From Tolypothrix bouteillei VB521301 (GTDB taxonomy: Bacteria > Cyanobacteriota > Cyanobacteriia > Cyanobacteriales > Nostocaceae): a stretch of 64,000 nucleotides of DNA. Location of the stretch: positions 6,082,204 through 6,146,203 of the forward strand of contig NZ_JHEG04000001.1 in NCBI RefSeq assembly GCF_000760695.4, written 5' to 3'. Of this stretch, positions 55,915 to 64,000 are shown in pieces (within the stretch, counting starts at the first letter, position 1; each line of letters starts with the position of its first letter). The position numbers and the translations under genes are program-made. Below the pieces are notes generated by a model. That model had not been told where the DNA came from and did no database searches. It saw only the letters and a list, made by a program, of their open reading frames with translations.

Positions 55915-57828
55915 ATGAAAGTAGCAGCCCAACAAGAAGATTTACAATTCTTAGCACAAATTTTGCAGGAACAGTTACGAGCAGAAGTTCCATCAGGTGA
56001 CTTATTCCAAGTGAAATGTGCTGTCAAAGATGACCAATTAATGGTTTTAGCTCAACATTCTGCGGGTGTGATAGCTGCTACGGAAACAGTATTTGCAGTG
56101 TTGGAAGAAGCACTACAATCGCTACCCGGTCGCCAAGAACAGCCGGTCGAACTTTTCCTAAGAGTTGTTGGACAAAAACTGCCTTATGCCAAGCGTTCTC
56201 TCCTACTGAGAACACCCGCAACATATGATTCATTTGAAATTGAGGATATTGAAGAACCCGAAGATGTCGAATTTGAGGACCTCAGAACACTGAAACCCCG
56301 CAGTTTTCAGGACATGGACATTGAGGAAGACTATCAAGTGCAATCTTTCTCCTCAAGATCTGGCGAACTTTCTGCAAACAGCGGAGATGAGGGTAGTTTT
56401 TCTTCGTCTTTTCTCCACGCCTCACTTCCAGACGCCTCTCATGAGGATGAACCGTTTGACCCAATGGCAGATGCTCCAGATTTGTCTGCTTACTCGTCAT
56501 CAAAGCCAGTACGGAAAATTAAAACAGTTGTAGTAGGCGCAGCCATAGCTGTCATTGCTGTATTGGTTGGTGCTACTTACTTACTGACTCGTCCTTGCTC
56601 TATATTGGAGTGTAAAGAAATACAAACAGCAAGACAGTTACAAGAGTCATTGGATCAACTCAAGCTTAATGCTCGGTCGGAAAAAGAATTACCAAAACTG
56701 CAACAGCAACTAGAAGAAACAAGTGTATCTTTAAAAGCAATTCCTTTTTGGTCCCCCTATCATCAAGAAGCAGAAAAACTTTCAACAAGTTTTTCTGGAG
56801 AATCGGAAAAAGTTAACCAGGTGATTAAAGCATTTGAGATGGGGTCAATAGCTGTGCAAAAAAGTAAAATCCCAGTAACTAGCCTACAGGATTTGCAAGC
56901 CAGACAACAGTTGTGGCGGCAGGCGATCGCACCACTAGAAATGATTAATTCCAATAGCGAACTCTATAAACTGGTATTTCCAAAATTACTCATTTATCGC
57001 TCTCATTTAAAAGTTGTAAAGCAGCAATTGCTTGCAGAAGAAAAATGGATTGAAAAGCTAAAGGCAGCAAAGGCTGTAGCTGTGGAAGCTGCTAAACGAG
57101 ATGCGACTGCCAAAACGTTACAAGAATTACAAAAAGTTCAGGCAACTTGGCAAGTAGCGGTGAATGCTTTAGCGGTGATTCCACGTAGTAGTTCTGTATA
57201 TAAAGAAGCGCAAAAGCTTTTAGGGGAATATAAACCCTACTTAGCGACAGCAAGGATTCATGCGACCAGAGAATTATTAGCCGCTAAAACTTACAATCAA
57301 TCTGTCACTTCAGCCAACCTTGCGAAACGATACGAACAACAAAATCAATGGCAAGCAGCTGTTACTTATTGGAATCAAGCTGTAAACTCCGCCAAACAAG
57401 TGACTGATGAGAGTATGTATTACACTCAAGCTCAAGCTTTAGTACAACCTTACTCAGCAGCCCTTAAGCAAGCGCAAGATAAGTTACAAACTATTAGTTT
57501 GATGCAAAGAACTCGTACTGACTTAAATCGAACCTGTTACAGTACAATTCGCATCTGCGATTATAAGGTGGATAAACAAGGAATTACCGTTCAGTTGACG
57601 CCAGAATACCAGCAAATCCTACAAAGTACCGTCACAAATACAAGCGATCGAACTACTACTGATGCTGCTGCAAGCAATCAAAGCTCGACTAACACTGCTA
57701 CAAACGCATCCGAGTATTTAGAAAAGTTGCAGCAAACTTTAGATATTATCAGTGACAACGTTAGCTTACCCCTAATTATTTACGATGCTCAAGGTAAGGC
57801 GATTTACGTTCACAATCCGGGAGAATGA
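55915..57828 (+). CDS. Large one-TM protein with helical periplasmic repeats, unknown function
   Basis: From ATG 55915 (preceded by AGGATGG) the protein has 637 residues; GTG 55837 would add 26. The N-terminal 100 residues are a compact alpha/beta domain (EDLQFLAQILQEQLRAEV, DLFQVKCAVKDDQLMVLAQ). An acidic linker (about 110-205) precedes one helix (VVVGAAIAVIAVLVGATYLL, about 219-238). The rest is helical, with repeated LQ-x2-W-x-AV-type segments and a Ser/Thr-rich low-complexity stretch near the end. It resembles conserved cyanobacterial proteins of unknown role. Confidence 0.7.
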   Translation: MKVAAQQEDLQFLAQILQEQLRAEVPSGDLFQVKCAVKDDQLMVLAQHSAGVIAATETVFAVLEEALQSLPGRQEQPVELFLRVVGQKLPYAKRSLLLRTPATYDSFEIEDIEEPEDVEFEDLRTLKPRSFQDMDIEEDYQVQSFSSRSGELSANSGDEGSFSSSFLHASLPDASHEDEPFDPMADAPDLSAYSSSKPVRKIKTVVVGAAIAVIAVLVGATYLLTRPCSILECKEIQTARQLQESLDQLKLNARSEKELPKLQQQLEETSVSLKAIPFWSPYHQEAEKLSTSFSGESEKVNQVIKAFEMGSIAVQKSKIPVTSLQDLQARQQLWRQAIAPLEMINSNSELYKLVFPKLLIYRSHLKVVKQQLLAEEKWIEKLKAAKAVAVEAAKRDATAKTLQELQKVQATWQVAVNALAVIPRSSSVYKEAQKLLGEYKPYLATARIHATRELLAAKTYNQSVTSANLAKRYEQQNQWQAAVTYWNQAVNSAKQVTDESMYYTQAQALVQPYSAALKQAQDKLQTISLMQRTRTDLNRTCYSTIRICDYKVDKQGITVQLTPEYQQILQSTVTNTSDRTTTDAAASNQSSTNTATNASEYLEKLQQTLDIISDNVSLPLIIYDAQGKAIYVHNPGE

Positions 57829-57835
57829 AGAAAAA

Positions 57836-57854
57836 GGGGGAGATGCGATCCCCC
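57836..57854. terminator. GC hairpin between convergent genes
   Basis: GGGGGA-GATGCGA-TCCCCC forms a stem of six base pairs preceded by AAAAA and located between the one-TM gene and the convergent permease gene. On the minus strand the A run becomes a T run after the stem. It is a plausible terminator mainly for the minus strand. Confidence 0.5.
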
Positions 57855-57858
57855 AGTT

Positions 57859-58635
57859 CTATCTAACAAGCTGAGCCGCAGAGTTAAAAAATTGTCGGCT
57901 CAGTCCTCGCGTCAACAATAGTGTTGTCAGCAGATTGGTAAAAGCGATGGTAAACGTAATGAGAATTTGGTAGGAGGCGGCTTCACGAGCATTTACACCA
58001 CTTAATAACTGTCCGGACATGATTGTTGGTAGCGTCACCAAACCAATCGCCAGCATCTGGTTGAGTGTGGGAATAAATGCAGCACGGACAGCTTCCTGGC
58101 GGTATTGTGCAACTGCTCGCCAGGGAGTCGCACCCAAGCTTAAATGAGTTTCAATTTCCAATTGATTGGCATCAATAGCGCTGACGAAACGTTCTCCTGC
58201 GATCGCAGCTGCATTCATAGCATTGCCTAAAACTATACCGGCTAATGGAATAAAATACTGTGGCTCGTACCATTTATCCGGTTGAAGTATCAATAGAGTG
58301 GTATAAATCAGAGTCAGACTTGTACTGATAAAAATTGACCCCCACACAAGCGGCAACATTTGAGGTATTTTTTTATCAATGCGATTTCGTGCCACAAGTG
58401 CCGAAATCGTCAGGATTACTGCTAAAATCCCCAAAACAGCCCAAGGAGTGTCAAGAGAAAAAATGAACTCCATAACATACCCTAAGACTGCAAGTTGTAG
58501 GATGGTTCTTCCAGTAGCGAGGGCTAAACTCAGCTCTAGTCCAATTTTTTCCCATGCAGACAAACCTATAGCTACTCCCATGAATGCAACAGCCAAAGCC
58601 AAATCAACAAAATCTAGCTTTATTAAATCCTGCAT
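57859..58635 (-). CDS. FetB-like ABC permease (UPF0014, metal export)
   Basis: This 258-residue membrane protein belongs to the FetB/UPF0014 family. Seven helices are predicted. Family features are GLELSLALATGRTILQLAVLGY, IVLGNAMNAAAIAGERF, and the coupling region HLSLGATPWRAVAQYRQEA, followed by LPTIMSGQLLSGV. In E. coli FetAB exports iron. The partner ATPase FetA is not next to it here. The substrate in this organism is inferred. Confidence 0.88.
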   Translation of the reverse strand: MQDLIKLDFVDLALAVAFMGVAIGLSAWEKIGLELSLALATGRTILQLAVLGYVMEFIFSLDTPWAVLGILAVILTISALVARNRIDKKIPQMLPLVWGSIFISTSLTLIYTTLLILQPDKWYEPQYFIPLAGIVLGNAMNAAAIAGERFVSAIDANQLEIETHLSLGATPWRAVAQYRQEAVRAAFIPTLNQMLAIGLVTLPTIMSGQLLSGVNAREAASYQILITFTIAFTNLLTTLLLTRGLSRQFFNSAAQLVR

Positions 58636-58881
58636 GAGTTTTATACTCCCTTGGGTAGTGGTTAGTAGTTAGTTGTTAGTTGTTTTACTAACTCTAACTA
58701 CTAACTACTCTAAAACACCCAAATGGTTCAGGAACTTTAATTCCCCGTGTTGGTTCTTAGTAGAGAAAACTAAGTAAAAACGCTTGCTTTACGTATTTGA
58801 GACAACAGTTTAGCCGCAGCTTTTTGACTCAGAATTCAATAAGCAAAAATCCCTTGATGATATTTCTCATTAAAAAAACTC

Positions 58882-60006
58882 ATGATTCAAAGCATTAATT
58901 CCGTTCCTGCCTTTGATATTAAGCAACAATACACTAATATTGAAGCAGAGGTAAGTACAGCCGTTTTACAAGTTTTAGCTTCCGGTCGCTACATCGGTGG
59001 TTCTGTTGTAGAAGGTTTTGAGCAAAAGTTTGCTGCGTATACTGGTGTAAGTGAATGTGTAGCCTGTAATTCTGGAACAGATGCATTATATTTGGCTCTG
59101 AGAGCTTTTAATATTGGCTCGGGTGACGAAGTTATTACTACACCTTTTACTTTTATTGCCACTGCAGAAGTTGTGAGTGCTGTAGGTGCAAAACCCGTAT
59201 TTGTTGATATTGATGCAACCACATTTAATTTAAATGTGGAACAAGTTGTGGCAGCAATTACACCAAAAACCAAAGCGATTATTCCAGTTCATCTCTTTGG
59301 TCAACCTGTTGATATGACGAGCTTAATGGATGTTGCACAAACTCACAATTTAGTCATAATAGAAGACTGCGCTCAGTCTACCGGTGCAAGTTGGGCGGGG
59401 CAGAAAGTAGGAAGCATTGGGCATATAGGCTGCTTTAGTTTTTACCCAACCAAAAATTTAGGAGCTTGTGGTGATGGAGGGGCGATAACAACCAACGATC
59501 CGCAAATTGCAGCCAAGCTACGAATTATAAAAGAGCACGGTCAAAAAAACCGCTATCACTACGAGGAAATTGGTGTTAACAGTCGATTAGATGCCATCCA
59601 AGCTGCTATTTTACAGATTAAGCTAGGCTATTTAGATATTTGGAATAACCAACGGCGACAAGTTGCTTCTCGTTATCACCAGTCTTTGAGTCATCTGACC
59701 AATATTATCATGCCCCAAGAATTAGCAGGGGGTATGGGAGTGTGGAATCAATATACCATTCGCGTCTTAGATAACAACAGAGACTGGCTTCGCGATCGAT
59801 TGCAAGAACGAGGTGTTAATACAATGGTGTATTATCCCCATCCATTACACCTACAGCCCGTCTATGAAAGTTTGGGATATCAAATAGGACAATTGCCAGT
59901 TGCAGAACAAGCCTGTAAGGAGGTTTTATCCTTACCCATGTTCCCCGAATTGTCAGAAGAACAGCAAAATCAAGTGATATTTGCTTTGAGGGAGGTTAGT
60001 GGTTAG
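58882..60006 (+). CDS. DegT/DnrJ/EryC1/StrS aminotransferase
   Basis: This PLP-dependent sugar aminotransferase has 374 residues. The Schiff-base Lys is K191 in FSFYPTKNLGACGDGG. Other family features are VPAFDIKQQY, ACNSGTDALYLAL, PVHLFGQPVDM, and NSRLDAIQAAIL. Such enzymes make amino sugars for surface polysaccharides or secondary metabolites. No glycosyltransferases or sugar-nucleotide genes are close, so the pathway is unknown. The following gene is convergent. Confidence 0.92.
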   Translation: MIQSINSVPAFDIKQQYTNIEAEVSTAVLQVLASGRYIGGSVVEGFEQKFAAYTGVSECVACNSGTDALYLALRAFNIGSGDEVITTPFTFIATAEVVSAVGAKPVFVDIDATTFNLNVEQVVAAITPKTKAIIPVHLFGQPVDMTSLMDVAQTHNLVIIEDCAQSTGASWAGQKVGSIGHIGCFSFYPTKNLGACGDGGAITTNDPQIAAKLRIIKEHGQKNRYHYEEIGVNSRLDAIQAAILQIKLGYLDIWNNQRRQVASRYHQSLSHLTNIIMPQELAGGMGVWNQYTIRVLDNNRDWLRDRLQERGVNTMVYYPHPLHLQPVYESLGYQIGQLPVAEQACKEVLSLPMFPELSEEQQNQVIFALREVSG

Positions 60007-60016
60007 GGGTAGGGGT

Positions 60017-60058
60017 TAGTGGTTAGTGGTTAGTAGAATAACTAACCGCTAACCACTA
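60017..60058. terminator. STRR-built hairpin between convergent genes
   Basis: TAGTGGTTAGTGGTTAGT (60017-60034) and ACTAACCGCTAACCACTA (60041-60058) are inverted with one mismatch and a six-base loop. The stem is made of heptad repeats and sits between the stop codons of the aminotransferase and Ycf23 genes. It could act as a bidirectional terminator or RNA 3' end. Confidence 0.5.
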
Positions 60059-60062
60059 TCTA

Positions 60063-60806
60063 TTAACTCTTAACGACAGTCGCTGTTCCTAACGCTTCTA
60101 CCAAACCGCGTACAGCCGCAATCATTGCGACTTCGCTATTGAGTTGGTTGATGGCAGAACCGACGCCAACACCAGCAGCACCAGCTGCAATTGCTAGGGG
60201 TGCTGTTACGTTGGAAATACCGGAAGCGCAGAGTACGGGAACTGAAACGGCACGAGAAATTTCATAAGCTGCTGCTAATGTGGGGGCTGCTTTTTCAATC
60301 AGTCCCAGCACTCCAGGGTGAGTAGGATTGCTACTGGTTCCACCTTCTGTTTGAATAATATCAGCACCAGCTTTAATTAATTCCTCTGCCAGTTGTACTT
60401 GTTGGTCTAGTGTCAAGATGTGAGGAACGGTGACAGAGAGGGTAATTTCAGGAAGCAAAGCACGAGTTTGGTAAGTCAGTGCTAAAACTTCCTCGGCTTC
60501 AAATCTCAGCCCTTGAGCGTAGAAAGAATCAAAGTTACCAATTTCAATTAAGTCAGCACCAGCTTCTACAGCTTGTACGAATTTTTCTGGCTCTACGGCT
60601 GATACACAAATTGGCAAATTTGTCAAAGATTTTGCTGTTTTGACCAATTCTGGACTCGCTGCAATATCAATAAAAGTAGCACCGCCGTGATGGGCTGCTT
60701 TAACAATCTCAGCTACACGCTGGGAATCGAAGTTATTCAAGCCGGCGATAACTTTGAGGACATTGCGGTCAGTAAATGCACGTTGCAATAAAGGATGCAT
60801 CGTCAT
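60063..60806 (-). CDS. ycf23: Ycf23-like DUF561 protein
   Basis: This 247-residue TIM-barrel protein matches Ycf23/DUF561, conserved in cyanobacteria and red-algal plastids. Visible features are LKVIAGLNNFD, GATFIDIAASPELV, DLIEIGNFDSFYAQG and GADIIQTEGGTSSNP, with a Gly-rich C-terminal phosphate-binding loop (LCASGISNVTAPLAIAAGAAGVGVGSAI). The biochemical role is not known. It stands alone on the minus strand. Confidence 0.9.
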   Translation of the reverse strand: MTMHPLLQRAFTDRNVLKVIAGLNNFDSQRVAEIVKAAHHGGATFIDIAASPELVKTAKSLTNLPICVSAVEPEKFVQAVEAGADLIEIGNFDSFYAQGLRFEAEEVLALTYQTRALLPEITLSVTVPHILTLDQQVQLAEELIKAGADIIQTEGGTSSNPTHPGVLGLIEKAAPTLAAAYEISRAVSVPVLCASGISNVTAPLAIAAGAAGVGVGSAINQLNSEVAMIAAVRGLVEALGTATVVKS

Positions 60807-60895
60807 AGTTTGGTTTTTAGGCTTTGAAAATTAGTGACTATTGTACCGTTACTTAGAGAGCCAGGATAGAAAAGAAGCAAAAATTACTCCAGCAT

Positions 60896-61555
60896 TTAAA
60901 AAATATTTTTCCAACCTTCTACAGTTCTTTTGCCAATTTCACTATCTACTGCTTCTCCACTTTCAGCTACAAGCCTAATATCGACATTTTCAGCCGGGGA
61001 GTTTTTGAGGGCTGTTGCTAACTCAGAGCTAACGTCAAAAGTACTGTTGTTTCCCTCAAGGCGAAATACCTTCTCTCCAAGTTTGATATAAAGGTTAGTT
61101 ATCTTAATGGTATTTTTAGCTCCCAAACATCCCGTTCCTGATATCTTAGTGTAAGGGTATAAACCGTATCCAGAAAAGCAATCGCGTTCGCGATAAGATA
61201 AAAGAATGCGAACAGAATTTTTTCTCCAGAGGCTAATGACTTCAAACTTAGAGTTAACATTTAGAAAAGTTTTATAGAAGGAGTGGCGGTCAAATATACC
61301 AACGTAATTCCCTTCAAAGGGGTCTTTAATTAGAACGGTTTTTGACCAAGGTACGTTCATATCTATACCCAAAGCTGCTGATTTTACAATTGGTAGTTCT
61401 GTAGATGCTTTTGCAAGTCGGTTATCTTCTTTAGCCGCAACTAACTTGGGAGAAATGAAGATGGTGGTTGCTAAAGTTACAAAGACTAGACTGAACCCCG
61501 CGATCGCAAGTCCAGCTAAGTTTAAAATATCGAGATTTTTACGCTTGCCGTGCAT
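60896..61555 (-). CDS. Exported or anchored protein, unknown function
   Basis: This 219-residue protein starts with a positively charged segment (HGKRKN) and a hydrophobic helix (about 12-35), so it is anchored or exported. The remainder is mixed strand and helix with two Cys (DCFSGYG and GTGCLG) that could form a disulphide. No family is recognised. It lies 90 bases upstream of ycf23 on the same strand. Confidence 0.7.
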   Translation of the reverse strand: MHGKRKNLDILNLAGLAIAGFSLVFVTLATTIFISPKLVAAKEDNRLAKASTELPIVKSAALGIDMNVPWSKTVLIKDPFEGNYVGIFDRHSFYKTFLNVNSKFEVISLWRKNSVRILLSYRERDCFSGYGLYPYTKISGTGCLGAKNTIKITNLYIKLGEKVFRLEGNNSTFDVSSELATALKNSPAENVDIRLVAESGEAVDSEIGKRTVEGWKNIF

Positions 61556-61782
61556 GGTTTTACTGAGAATAAAATTAACTATACTTTTAAGTGAAACGAA
61601 AAATTACTTAAAAAATTTTGTCCTCACATATGGGCATTACGGTAATTTACGGAAGGTCTATCCCGATTATAATCATCGATCGCTTATGTGAGATCTACAT
61701 CCCAAATGTTGCTTCTAGAAGCTTCTTCGTCTTTTGTGGTAAAGATTATTATATGACCCCTAGTAGTAGAAAAATTTTCAGC

Positions 61783-62451
61783 ATGAAGTCAAAGAATCTT
61801 AACAAATTAGTTTCTTTTCACGTTTCTAGTTACTTGATGCTGGGTATCTTAACTGTTACAAATTCATCACAAATGGTTGTTGCCAAAGTCAGTCATTTCA
61901 CCATTGATAAACAACATACACGGGAACAAAGACTGGCGCAATTCTCAGATACCACACAGCAAGAGCGATCGCAACTTGTTCAAGTGGCAAATACTTTATT
62001 TAACCAAGGTGATTTAAAGGGTGCAGAAGAAAATTTACGTAAGTTAGTTAAAAAGTATCCCGATTATTCCTTTGGATATTATCAGTTAGGTAATGTCCTA
62101 TTTCGTCAGGGAAAAAAAGAAGATGCTATTAAAGAATATGAAAAAGCTATTCAAAAAAATTCTAAATATGCTCTTGCCCATAATGCCCTTGGATCTGTTT
62201 TTGCAAGCCAACAACGTTGGGATGAAGCTATAACAGCATATCAGAAAGCACTGGCTATTAATCCCGATTACGGTGATGCCCTGACTAATATAGCCCAAGC
62301 ACTTTGGGAACAAGGAAAACGCAATGAAGCGATCGCATCTTTAGAAAAAGCTTTAAATATTTTTAAGTCTCAAGACAGACCCGAAAAAATCAGGCAAATA
62401 GAACAGATTTTAAAGGAACTCAAAGCAGGAGACGATCCAAGTGTTTCTTAG
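61783..62451 (+). CDS. Exported TPR-repeat protein
   Basis: From ATG 61783 the protein has 222 residues and an N-terminal signal-like segment (MKSKNLNKLVSFHVSSYLML). Other in-frame starts lie at 61753 and 61618, but the signal starts at 61783. At least three and a half TPR repeats follow (DLKGAEENLRKLVKKYPDY; KKEDAIKEYEKAIQKNSKYA; RWDEAITAYQKALAINPDYG; KRNEAIASLEKALNIF). It is likely a protein-binding scaffold outside the cytoplasm. Partner unknown. Confidence 0.85.
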   Translation: MKSKNLNKLVSFHVSSYLMLGILTVTNSSQMVVAKVSHFTIDKQHTREQRLAQFSDTTQQERSQLVQVANTLFNQGDLKGAEENLRKLVKKYPDYSFGYYQLGNVLFRQGKKEDAIKEYEKAIQKNSKYALAHNALGSVFASQQRWDEAITAYQKALAINPDYGDALTNIAQALWEQGKRNEAIASLEKALNIFKSQDRPEKIRQIEQILKELKAGDDPSVS

Positions 62452-62574
62452 AAATTTACCCGAAAAAAGCTATGCCGTACAAACAACTTGAATTAACCCC
62501 CCCTTGGAGTGTGTTTTCAAAACGTTAAATCCCGCTAAGTCCCCGATAAATTAAGAAATTTTTGACATCAGTCA

Positions 62575-63018
62575 TCAGTAATTTCTCGTACCCATAGCAT
62601 TAATTTTTTCATTTAACTCCCGAATGCGCCGTGATAGTACGCCAATAATATTCACTGCAATTTCAGGAGTTTCTTCTATAGCATCGTACAGTTGTTCTTG
62701 AGTGAGTTCCAAACAATCACAAGGTTCTAAAGTTGTCGCAGAAGCAGAACGGGTTTGAGCATCAAACACTGCCATTTCACCAAAAGATTCTCCTTTAGGA
62801 AAAATAGCTAATTGTTGGTTTCCTATATGAACTTTCACAACCCCTGAAACAACTATATACAGCGATCGCCCTTGTTCCCCTTGCCGAAAAATGGTGTAAT
62901 TGCTGGGAAAAGACAATTCATCCATGACTGATGCTAAACGAACAAGAAAATCATCTCGTAATTCTTTGAAAATTGGTACTCTTCGGACAAATAATAAACG
63001 ATCGACGCTGGTTAACAT
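62575..63018 (-). CDS. Cyclic-nucleotide-binding domain protein
   Basis: This 147-residue protein is a single cNMP-binding domain of the CRP/FNR type: FRQGEQGRSLYIVVSGVVKV and FPKGESFGEMAVFD, then RSASATTLEPCDCLEL with the phosphate-binding cassette-like region altered. There is no HTH domain, so it is not a transcription factor by itself. It follows the HEAT-like gene on the same strand by about 130 bases, perhaps as its regulatory partner. Confidence 0.85.
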   Translation of the reverse strand: MLTSVDRLLFVRRVPIFKELRDDFLVRLASVMDELSFPSNYTIFRQGEQGRSLYIVVSGVVKVHIGNQQLAIFPKGESFGEMAVFDAQTRSASATTLEPCDCLELTQEQLYDAIEETPEIAVNIIGVLSRRIRELNEKINAMGTRNY

Positions 63019-63150
63019 ATTGGTTTGTTGTTAGTTGTGAGTTGTTAGTGTAATTTCAGTATTATATCTGCCAGCTTTTCAGAAAGTTTAAAAACTTGTA
63101 AATCCTCAAAATTTGATTTCTCCATGTTTCATTTCTGACAGAACTAACCA

Positions 63151-64000
63151 CTAACAATTAACTCCATATTTTGCAATAAGACGCTTGATTTGAGTGGCAA
63201 CGAGGGGGTGTGGATCGTTTTTTAATTGGGGTATAAGTTCTAGAAGAACGCGGCGGGAAACTACGTATAAGTATGCGATCGCTGCTTCTCTAACATAACC
63301 TGTGGGATGGCGCAAACTCTCTAAAACTTGTTCGCTGGTTAATCGTATGCGAGCAACTTGTGCATAATGGAAACAGCACGCCAAACACCAATCGGAAAGC
63401 GACTCTTTATCTATTATTAAACTTCGGATTCGCTCGCCTAATTCCATTTTTTGATATGGGACTATGCCCTTTTCTACAATTTTTTGCAGTTTTTCCTTGG
63501 GCGATCGCTTATCTAAAATAGTTAACAATACAGATTTATTAGGTAACTTGATAGTATGGTCTAAAATCTCCAAGCCTCTTGCAGAATTTTTGGCAGATTC
63601 GGATCTGAGATTAAAGGCTACTGCTTTAATTTTTTCGGAAGAATAAAGAAACTCTAATAGCAGTAACAATCGGTCTTTCACATCAATTTCTAATTCTAAA
63701 AGTGACCTTTGGAGTAAATCGCATACAATATTCAATTTGTCACTGTATTGAGTTTTTTCCAGCTTGTCACGTGTATCAAGCTCGATATAAGCAGCGTAAA
63801 TATAACCTAAAAATTTTAACTCTTTATCAATTAATCTTTTGATCTTACTTTCAAGCGTCTTATCTAATAAATTGACAATTCCCTCTTGTTGATATCTTTT
63901 CAGTAAGGTGCGAAGGATATGATATCTGGTTGTACCTTTAGAAGTTTCCAAATGTTGCCATAAAGCATCCATGGCTTCCAAGGTAGAGATTTGACCGATA
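63151..64000 (-). CDS. HEAT-like helical repeat protein (5' end outside window)
   Basis: The frame is open to base 64000, so the gene begins beyond the window and only its last 282 or so residues are seen. The sequence is all-helical, with paired helices such as YVREAAIAYLYVVSRRVLLELIPQLKNDPHPLVATQIKRLI near the end, typical of HEAT repeats. It ends three bases after a heptad-repeat zone. I recall similar tails in cyanobacterial nucleotide-transporter-like proteins that also carry a cNMP-binding domain; the part seen cannot confirm that. Confidence 0.65.
   Translation of the reverse strand, partial: IGQISTLEAMDALWQHLETSKGTTRYHILRTLLKRYQQEGIVNLLDKTLESKIKRLIDKELKFLGYIYAAYIELDTRDKLEKTQYSDKLNIVCDLLQRSLLELEIDVKDRLLLLLEFLYSSEKIKAVAFNLRSESAKNSARGLEILDHTIKLPNKSVLLTILDKRSPKEKLQKIVEKGIVPYQKMELGERIRSLIIDKESLSDWCLACCFHYAQVARIRLTSEQVLESLRHPTGYVREAAIAYLYVVSRRVLLELIPQLKNDPHPLVATQIKRLIAKYGVNC

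Overview
The window comes from a filamentous, Nostocales-type cyanobacterium. The evidence is chlorophyll synthase (chlG), a one-helix high-light-inducible protein, a PucC-like BCD transporter, a Ycf23 homologue, many GCGATCGC (HIP1) octamers, and frequent short heptad repeats of the TTAGTAG/GCCATTA type between genes. Most genes are chromosomal housekeeping or signalling genes. Mixed among them are small accessory modules and decayed remnants. All identifications were made by reading the sequence and comparing it with remembered family motifs; no database search was run.

Layout. 1-5.9 kb: the end of a Get3/ArsA-type ATPase, chlG, a small Cys-rich membrane protein, an inositol-monophosphatase-type enzyme, a BCD-family transporter and an aldo/keto reductase. 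6.0-7.5 kb: a Uma2-family nuclease, then an antitoxin followed by a VapC-like toxin gene broken by two stop codons. 7.5-10.4 kb: ilvD and a ferredoxin/metallo-beta-lactamase fusion. 10.4-10.8 kb: a composite repeat element. 11-17.5 kb: a respiratory cluster, with ctaB and ctaA (heme A synthesis) divergent from coxB-coxA-coxC (aa3-type oxidase), ending in a clear terminator. 17.7-22.6 kb: a PAS hybrid histidine kinase with a separate PAS protein, an exported WD40 propeller, a small membrane protein and a Hlip. 22.9-28 kb: alanine dehydrogenase convergent to a cheR-cheB-hybrid-kinase cluster.

28.7-37.2 kb: a sugar-type solute-binding lipoprotein divergent from an MFS transporter, then a 1523-residue CHAT-nSTAND-WD40 protein, a perfect hairpin, and a two-gene module with an aspartic-protease-like protein whose base composition differs from its surroundings. 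37.5-41.4 kb: accD, a prepilin peptidase, a small unknown gene and leuB. 41.4-43.1 kb: a PIN fragment fused by deletion to remnants of a cyclic-peptide-type ABC exporter, and a translationally coupled nucleotidyltransferase-like/HTH pair. 43.5-50.2 kb: an ABC exporter with one ATPase and three tandem paralogous permeases. 50.4-52.3 kb: a DUF262/DUF1524 (GmrSD-like) nuclease. 52.9-55.1 kb: a SucC/SucD-like pair whose key catalytic residues appear replaced. 55.9-64 kb: a large one-TM cyanobacterial protein, a FetB-like permease, a DegT aminotransferase, ycf23, an exported unknown protein, a TPR protein, a cyclic-nucleotide-binding protein and a HEAT-like protein cut by the window edge.

The strongest candidates for new biology are the SucCD-like pair with a degenerate active site, the NTase/HTH pair with an ATGA overlap, the CHAT-nSTAND-WD40 protein, the GC-shifted aspartic-protease module, and repeat-derived hairpins inside the cox operon and at convergent gene ends.
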